NCBI GenBank assembly: GCA_964621615.1
Contig: CAZUMW010000008.1
Location: forward strand, 62,001-126,000
Reading direction: 5' to 3'
Source: CAZUMW01 sp964621615
GTDB lineage: Bacteria; Desulfobacterota; WTBG01; CAIYCZ01; CAIRTM01
DNA: 64,000 nucleotides
Part shown: positions 59,343 through 64,000 of the stretch, in pieces
Layout: the number at the start of each line of letters is the position of its first letter
Numbering within the stretch: position 1 is the stretch's first letter
Translations under genes and position numbers: made by a program
The notes under the pieces: generated by a model
Database searches by the model: none
Seen by the model: the letters and a program-made list of their open reading frames with translations, nothing else
What the model was told of the DNA's origin: nothing

Positions 59343-59597
59343 ACTGTGCTGCTTTCTCCTGAGAAAAACAATTGATTTAAGGGCTTGTGCCCAGAGTGCA
59401 CAATCTATTTATTACAAACGTGTCCAACGTGTTGCGGAGGCTTTGGAGAGCCCCGCCCGAACCGGCTTCGTAAATTATTTTGGACACTGCTGTTACTGTA
59501 TTTATTATAATAATCACCGGGTGCCGCATGACAAGGCAACCAAGGCCGCGCCGCGCAGCAGAAGGGCGTCTACGGTAAGCGGGCGGGAAAAAGCATG
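59343..59597. other. Intergenic region between the acyltransferase and the six-hairpin gene, with one 68-bp inverted-repeat unit
   Basis: GTGTCCAA (59420-59427) and TTGGACAC (59480-59487) are perfect 8-bp inverted repeats bounding a 68-bp unit. No target duplication or related copy elsewhere in the window was seen, so it is only a possible small repeat element. No gene is evident. Confidence 0.35.
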
Positions 59598-60605
59598 TTA
59601 TTTGAGAAGGGATTTTATCTTTCTGAGGGCCGCTTTAACCGGGCGGCGCTTTCTCATCTTTGCTGACCGGCTCTGCCCCCAGGGCTGCGTGCGCCACCGC
59701 CAGTTTGTCCACATCCACTGTGGGGGGTCTTTTTTCACATAGCGCTCAATGACACCGGTGTAGGCGGCGGTAAGCTGATGAATCGATTTGTCGGGGTCTG
59801 CGCTGTCCGGGGCCGGCAGACACGGCTCTATAGAGATCAGGTGCGAGTCGTCCGGCAGGCGCTGGATAAACATCGGCACCACAGCTGCACCCGTGCGCAG
59901 CGCAAGCCCGGCAGGGCCGGGGGCGGTGGCGGCCGGGCGCCCGAAAAAATCAACAAAGATGCCGCCGCGGCGCTTGTTTTCATCGGCTATGAGGCACAGG
60001 ATACCGCCGTTTTTCAGAGTCTCGATCGCTTTTTTGAAAAACCGGCGCTCGGGAACGGTGGTAAGGGATGGAAGGGAAATCAAAGACCGTGCCTCTGCAT
60101 ACACCAGAGAGCCGGCAGCGGTGTCCAGATCGCGCACGACCATGCAGAAGCGGTAGCCCTCCTCGGCAAGCTTTGTTCCGATAAGCGGATAATTGCCGAT
60201 ATGAGCGCTTACCGCGATTACCCCGTTGCCCTGCGCAAGCGCATCATCCAGGTTTTGTCTGCCCTGTATGGATGTGCGCGAAAGAACGGTGTGCTTTCCC
60301 CTGCCACCAACATAAAAAAGCTCGGTCCAGTTTTTGCCGAAGTTGCAAAGCACCTTCCGGGCAATCTCCTGCGTATCCGGCCGGCTGAGGCTATCGCCAT
60401 AGGCAAGCGCAAGGTTGTGATAAATTTTTGCCTTCATCCTGCCTGAGAGAGAATAAAGAAGAGCCCCGATGGCGGACCCGAGCCGCAGGCTGTTTCTATA
60501 GCCGATTGCATTTGTTGCCAAAACCAGAAGGCGCACCGCGGCGACCCCCGGCAGCGACGCGAGGCGTGCACTCTTTGAATATGAAACAGCAGCAGTGGTT
60601 TTCAT
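59598..60605 (-). CDS. Lipid A biosynthesis-type acyltransferase (LpxL/HtrB family) with altered catalytic motif
   Basis: 335 aa from ATG 60605; the frame is open to 60977 but the extra 124 residues are not typical. The family fold is seen in KIYHNLALAYGDSLS, NFGKNWTELFYV, GNGVIAVSAHIGNYPLIGTKLA and the later GGILCLIADENKRRGGIFVDFFGRPAATAPGPAGLA. The catalytic HxxxxE/D motif of LpxL reads H-I-G-N-Y-P, so the acid is replaced by Pro. Other family residues look normal. It may act with an alternative acid or on another substrate. It is divergent from the DHH gene. Confidence 0.83.
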   Translation of the reverse strand: MKTTAAVSYSKSARLASLPGVAAVRLLVLATNAIGYRNSLRLGSAIGALLYSLSGRMKAKIYHNLALAYGDSLSRPDTQEIARKVLCNFGKNWTELFYVGGRGKHTVLSRTSIQGRQNLDDALAQGNGVIAVSAHIGNYPLIGTKLAEEGYRFCMVVRDLDTAAGSLVYAEARSLISLPSLTTVPERRFFKKAIETLKNGGILCLIADENKRRGGIFVDFFGRPAATAPGPAGLALRTGAAVVPMFIQRLPDDSHLISIEPCLPAPDSADPDKSIHQLTAAYTGVIERYVKKDPPQWMWTNWRWRTQPWGQSRSAKMRKRRPVKAALRKIKSLLK

Positions 60606-60707
60606 GAAAAAGCATGTCCGCTGTGGTTGTATGTGCTGACAAATATGCCTATTGTACCTGAGCGTGCTGCCCATTTCCAGAACAAATCCCGCTTTGTCAG
60701 ACAACTG

Positions 60708-60737
60708 TTGACATGCCGAACAGCAAAAAGCTATAAT
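60708..60737 (+). promoter_or_regulatory. Consensus sigma-70 promoter of the DHH gene
   Basis: Perfect TTGACA (60708-60713) and perfect TATAAT (60732-60737) with an 18-bp spacer, about 49 bp before the start codon. GAAGAGGAACC is the ribosome-binding area. Confidence 0.8.
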
Positions 60738-60785
60738 TATGCACAGCTCTGAAACAATTCCCGTCTGCCCCTTGAAGAGGAACCG

Positions 60786-61712
60786 ATGCGCCTCGTTACC
60801 CGATCCGATTTTGACGGCCTTGCCTGTGCGGTACTGCTTGAAGAGCTCGGCATGATCGACAGCTATCTGTTTGTGCACCCGAAAGAGGTTCAGGACGGCA
60901 ATATTGCGGTCGGGCCACATGATATCCTTGCAAACGTACCCTACGCCCCCGGCTGCGGCCTGTGGTTTGATCACCACTCAAGCGAAACAGAGCGGCTGCA
61001 TATCGATCAGACATTCCGCTACGAGGGCGCATCGCAGCCCGCCCCAAGCTGCGCCCGGGTGATATACAGCTACTACGGCGGCGCTGACAAATTACAAAAG
61101 CATGAGAGCAGCGGGCTTATGCCTGCTGCAGACAAGTGCGATTCTGCAGACTTCACCATCGAAGACATCCTGGAGCCCGAAGGCTGGGTGCTGCTTTCAT
61201 TTCTTCTGGATGCCCGCACCGGACTGGAGCGCTTTGGCGGCTATTCCGTCGATCACCACGGCCTTATGAAAAAGCTCATTACATACTGCAAAACCATGGA
61301 TATTGATACTATCCTGCAGCAGCCGGAGGTCCGCGAGCGCGCTGAGCTCTATTCCACCCAGGAGCTGGCATATGAGGCTATGGTCCGGGAAAACAGCCAT
61401 ACCGAGCACAATGTCATCGTTATGGATCTGCGCCGCGTTGATGAAATTCTCAGCGGAAACCGCTTTGTTGAATATGCCATATACCCGTTTCAGAATGTAT
61501 CCGTGCGCACTTTTTGGGGAAGGGGCCGGAAAAATGTGGTTATCAGCGCCGGCCACAGCATTATTGAACCATCGTGCACCGCAGACATAGGCCGCCTGAT
61601 GCTGTCCTATGGCGGCGGGGGGCATAAAAAAGTGGGAACATGCCAGGTCCCGGCGCAGCAGGCTGACCGGGCTCTGGAAGACATCATAAACCAGCTCCGC
61701 CAGGACATATAA
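60786..61712 (+). CDS. DHH-family phosphoesterase (exopolyphosphatase-related)
   Basis: 308 aa. N-terminal TRSDFDGLACAVLLEELG is the first metal motif; LWFDHHSSETERL is the DHH motif; SYGGGGHKKVGTCQVP is the C-terminal DHHA1 signature. Typical substrates are polyphosphate ends or small nucleotides (pAp, c-di-AMP breakdown products); the insert between the two is longer than in NrnA. A strong promoter precedes and a terminator follows, so it is monocistronic. Confidence 0.87.
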   Translation: MRLVTRSDFDGLACAVLLEELGMIDSYLFVHPKEVQDGNIAVGPHDILANVPYAPGCGLWFDHHSSETERLHIDQTFRYEGASQPAPSCARVIYSYYGGADKLQKHESSGLMPAADKCDSADFTIEDILEPEGWVLLSFLLDARTGLERFGGYSVDHHGLMKKLITYCKTMDIDTILQQPEVRERAELYSTQELAYEAMVRENSHTEHNVIVMDLRRVDEILSGNRFVEYAIYPFQNVSVRTFWGRGRKNVVISAGHSIIEPSCTADIGRLMLSYGGGGHKKVGTCQVPAQQADRALEDIINQLRQDI

Positions 61713-61739
61713 ACCGCACAAAGAGACCGGTTTCAGAAC

Positions 61740-61766
61740 AGCCGGACTGCCTTGCCGGCTTTTTTT
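61740..61766 (+). terminator. Rho-independent terminator of the DHH gene
   Basis: AGCCGG (61740-61745), 9-nt loop, CCGGCT (61755-61760) followed by T residues to 61766. It precedes the TerB-like gene by about 30 bp. Confidence 0.8.
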
Positions 61767-61792
61767 ATGGCGGAGCACTTTACGGCAGCGCT

Positions 61793-62263
61793 ATGCGTGA
61801 TTTAGTAAAATCATTATTTGGCAAATGGCAGGGAAAGGCAGGCGAACCCGCGCTGCAGAAGCCCGACTCTGAAACCGAGCTGCAGATTGCAACCTGCGCG
61901 CTGCTGCTTGAGATGGCGCATGCAGACAGCACATTTTCAGAAGAAGAGGAGCGCCGCATCGAACAGCTGATGCGGGAGCGCTTCGACATTGCTCAGGACG
62001 CGGTCAGCGAAATAAAGCAGCTTTCCCAGCAGCGGCGAAGTGACAGCATCGACGTATGGCAGTTTGCCAGCACCATCAAGCAGCATATGCCTGCTGACAA
62101 AAAGCTGCACATCGTGGAGATGATATGGCAGGTAATTTATGCGGACGGCACCCTGGATCAGCATGAAGACTATCTGATACACCAGCTTGCCCGGCTGCTT
62201 GCAATACCGCATGAGCAGCTTATTGAAGCTAAAGTAGCGGTGCTGAAAAAACTGCGAAAATAA
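61793..62263 (+). CDS. TerB-family (tellurite resistance B-like) protein
   Basis: 156 aa, all-helical. The family pattern is present: ATCALLLEMAHADSTFSEEEERRIEQLM and later KLHIVEMIWQVIYADGTLDQHEDYLIHQLARLL, two acidic helix pairs that in TerB coordinate a metal. Despite the name no link to tellurite is implied. No standard promoter is seen; it may continue from the next operon start. Confidence 0.85.
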   Translation: MRDLVKSLFGKWQGKAGEPALQKPDSETELQIATCALLLEMAHADSTFSEEEERRIEQLMRERFDIAQDAVSEIKQLSQQRRSDSIDVWQFASTIKQHMPADKKLHIVEMIWQVIYADGTLDQHEDYLIHQLARLLAIPHEQLIEAKVAVLKKLRK

Positions 62264-62304
62264 AATAATGACAGTACGCCACATCGTTCTTTAAGGAAAA
62301 AGCC

Positions 62305-62703
62305 ATGCACGAGTTCACGGTAAAAACCGGCAAACAGGCAGAAATGATCGACATAACCGCCCAGATAAACTCTGCGATACAAAAAAGCGGCGTTCAGCAG
62401 GGCATCTGTACCGTATTCATACCCCACACAACAGCCGGCGTCACTATCAATGAAAATGCCGACCCTGCAGTGGTGAAAGACATTCTCATGGAAGCCGGCA
62501 AAGTAATCCCGATCAGAGACGGCTATGCGCATGCCGAAGGCAATTCCGCCGCACACATAAAGTCGTCTTTTTTCAGCTGCTCGCAATCGATCATCGTCGA
62601 AAACGGAACGCTCAAGCTGGGAACCTGGCAGTCGGTGTTTTTCTGTGAGTTTGACGGCCCGCGCACCAGGAAAGCATGGGTTCAGATTGTCGAAGCTGTA
62701 TAA
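62305..62703 (+). CDS. YjbQ family protein (UPF0047), second copy
   Basis: 132 aa. FIPHTTAGVTINENADPAV is the metal and active-site block, AHAEGNSAAHIKSSFFSCSQSII follows, and KLGTWQSVFFCEFDGPRTRKAWVQI closes it. This is the more typical YjbQ; the paralogue at 11076-11495 differs by an insertion and a different middle. AAGGA lies 8 bp before the ATG. It precedes tatD by 25 bp. Confidence 0.93.
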   Translation: MHEFTVKTGKQAEMIDITAQINSAIQKSGVQQGICTVFIPHTTAGVTINENADPAVVKDILMEAGKVIPIRDGYAHAEGNSAAHIKSSFFSCSQSIIVENGTLKLGTWQSVFFCEFDGPRTRKAWVQIVEAV

Positions 62704-62728
62704 CCGCCACCCTGAAAGCGACGCCTCC

Positions 62729-63514
62729 ATGTCATCCGCCACATATATAGACTCACACGCACATCTTGATCTTCCGGAATTCAACCGCGATCGCGACGAG
62801 GTAATCGAGCGGGCCCGCAGCGAAAACGTGAGCGCCATCATCACTATCGGGATCGGCCTGAAGGAGTGCCGGCGCGCGCTTCAGATTGCGGAAAAACAGC
62901 CGGGCGTCTACGCCGCCCTGGGCATACACCCGCACAATGCCGAAAGCTTCGACCTGAAAGCAGCCGATTTCCTTGAAGAAAACCTCGGCAGGCCGAAAGT
63001 TGTCGCCGTGGGTGAAATCGGTCTTGACTATTACCGTATGCGCTCTCCAAAGGAAAAACAGATTCGGGCTTTCAGGGCGCAGCTTGACATTGCCCGAAGC
63101 GCCGGCCTTCCCGTTATTATTCACGACCGTGACGCGCATCAGGACACCCTTTCGATACTGCGCGAAGAAAATCAAAACAGCACGGGCGGCGTGCTCCACT
63201 GCTTTTCAGGCGACACGCGCATGGCGCGTGAGTGCATAGATATGGGCTATTATATATCCATACCCGGGACGGTGACCTTTAAAAACGCACACGCTGTGCG
63301 CGATGTTGCAGAAAAAATTCCGCTTGAGCACATGCTTATAGAAACCGACTGCCCGTTTCTCACCCCTGCTCCTTTTCGCGGCAAAAGAAATGAACCGTCC
63401 TATGTCCGCTTCGTTGCTGAAGAAATCGCCCGGATCAAGCATATATCCCCTGAATCGGTAGCAGTTGCCGCTACCCGGAACACCATCAGTCTGTTTTCTC
63501 TGCCGGGAGCGTAA
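62729..63514 (+). CDS. tatD: TatD-family metal-dependent DNase
   Basis: 261 aa from ATG 62729; the frame extends upstream into the yjbQ gene, but this start gives MSSATYIDSHAHLDLPEFNR with the HxH metal motif at the beginning. GIHPHNAESF, VAVGEIGLDYYRMRSPKEKQIRAFRAQL, VIIHDRDAH, HCFSGDTRMA and MLIETDCPFLTPAPFRGKRNEPSYV complete the metal site and TIM barrel. The reaction is 3'-5' exonuclease or deoxyribonuclease activity. Confidence 0.95.
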   Translation: MSSATYIDSHAHLDLPEFNRDRDEVIERARSENVSAIITIGIGLKECRRALQIAEKQPGVYAALGIHPHNAESFDLKAADFLEENLGRPKVVAVGEIGLDYYRMRSPKEKQIRAFRAQLDIARSAGLPVIIHDRDAHQDTLSILREENQNSTGGVLHCFSGDTRMARECIDMGYYISIPGTVTFKNAHAVRDVAEKIPLEHMLIETDCPFLTPAPFRGKRNEPSYVRFVAEEIARIKHISPESVAVAATRNTISLFSLPGA

Positions 63515-63629
63515 AAGCACAATTCTCACGTCAGCCCGCCGCGACTGCACACGGCCGCTGATGACTTTATCCTTGACTTTTATCTCCGGGACCGTTATCA
63601 CTCTATCGTTGAACCGCTAAAGGATGCAT

Positions 63630-64000
63630 GTGGTGGAGGATCTTTACTTCTGGATCGGGCTTCGTCAAACATGCGGTATCGGAAATGTTCTGTGCAAGCA
63701 GCTGATAGAGCGCTTCTGCTCACCGCAGCACATTTTTGAAGCCGACCGCCGAGAGCTGACGTCTGTTCCGGGCATAACGGAAAAAACCGTAGCCGCTCTG
63801 CACGGTTTCAAACCCTCTGCAGCTATTGAGCGCGAAATTGAACGTGCGATCTCCCGGAATATCAGCATCATACCCTATACGCATGCTGCATATCCCCGGA
63901 ACCTGCGCCATATTCACGATCCACCGGCCTATATCTACGTAAAGGGAGACATAGCGGCCGGGGACGACCGATCGCTTGCGGTTGTGGGATCACGAAATCC
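63630..64000 (+). CDS. dprA: DNA processing protein DprA, 5' part (truncated by the window end)
   Basis: Loads RecA on incoming single-stranded DNA. Reads VVEDLYFWIGLRQTCGIGNV in the N-terminal HhH/SAM region, then LTSVPGITEKTVAALHGF, IIPYTHAAYPRNLRHIHDPPAYIYVKG and SLAVVGSRN, the beginning of the Rossmann-fold DprA domain. Start is uncertain: GTG 63630 is preferred (AAAGGA at 63619-63624, 5-bp spacing), with ATG 63624 or GTG 63633 as alternatives. The frame is still open at base 64000. Confidence 0.9.
   Translation, partial: MVEDLYFWIGLRQTCGIGNVLCKQLIERFCSPQHIFEADRRELTSVPGITEKTVAALHGFKPSAAIEREIERAISRNISIIPYTHAAYPRNLRHIHDPPAYIYVKGDIAAGDDRSLAVVGSRN

Noticed and set aside
59598..60977. Long form of the acyltransferase with 124 extra N-terminal residues
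   Set aside because: The extension is Cys- and His-rich without family similarity and overlaps the divergent DHH gene and its promoter.
1..64000. CRISPR arrays, insertion sequences, prophage genes, rRNA and tRNA genes
   Set aside because: No regular spaced repeats, transposase or phage proteins, and no rRNA or tRNA signatures were seen in any intergenic region.

Overview
The window looks like a chromosomal segment of a Gram-negative, LPS-making bacterium of the Desulfobacterota (former Deltaproteobacteria), with base composition close to half G+C. The main reasons are gene order. The run lysS - lolC/E - lolD - bamA - ompH/skp - lpxD - fabZ - lpxA - Gfo/Idh oxidoreductase - lpxB - msbA - waaA, and the run yceD - rpmF - fabH - fabG - acpP - fabF - rpiB - dCMP deaminase - nrdR - ribD - ribE - ribBA - ribH - nusB, are both characteristic of that phylum. 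A selenoprotein gene fits the selenium-rich proteomes of anaerobic members. No species can be named from the sequence alone.

Layout. 1-4.3 kb: a 5'-truncated PepD-type dipeptidase, a hypothetical protein, an unknown protein beside a lone cheD, and an MgtC/DUF4010 membrane protein. 4.5-10.9 kb (minus strand): a Bat-type operon (MoxR ATPase, DUF58, parvulin with helical N-terminus, BatD-like lipoprotein, two VWA proteins). 11-22.2 kb: an accessory stretch of short unlinked genes: YjbQ, DUF3795, an ASST-like lipoprotein, a VapBC pair, a selenocysteine peroxiredoxin-like protein, small membrane and secreted proteins, a lipocalin-like/MopE-motif surface protein and a radical SAM enzyme with a divergent 54-residue ORF. 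22.2-37.8 kb (minus): sulfotransferase and the lipid A/outer-membrane assembly cluster. 38.1-52.0 kb (plus): PPOX protein, fatty-acid synthesis, ribose-5-P isomerase, dCMP deaminase, NrdR, riboflavin synthesis, NusB, a cation/proton antiporter and a Fpg-type glycosylase. 52-60.6 kb (minus): FtsH, a sigma-70 factor, a glycosyltransferase with a large six-hairpin-like protein, and a lipid A-type acyltransferase. 60.8-64 kb (plus): DHH phosphoesterase, TerB-like protein, second YjbQ, TatD nuclease and the start of dprA.

How the parts work together. The lipid A enzymes (LpxA/D/B, WaaA, MsbA), FabZ and the Lol/Bam proteins form one long transcription unit that builds and exports the outer membrane. 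The fatty-acid operon supplies acyl-ACP to LpxA/LpxD. The rib genes complete riboflavin synthesis from GTP and ribulose-5-phosphate and lead into nusB.

The clearest non-routine observation is the in-frame TGA at 15169-15171, at the active-site position of a peroxiredoxin-like gene and followed at once by a SECIS-like hairpin. Conventional annotation would truncate this gene. Other leads are two possible structured RNAs (about 11.9 kb and 44.7 kb), a likely AUU start codon at 16096, absence of plsX/fabD from the fatty-acid operon (an acyl-CoA dehydrogenase sits there), and absence of lpxI/lpxK from the lipid A cluster. No rRNA, tRNA, CRISPR array, insertion sequence or prophage gene was recognised.
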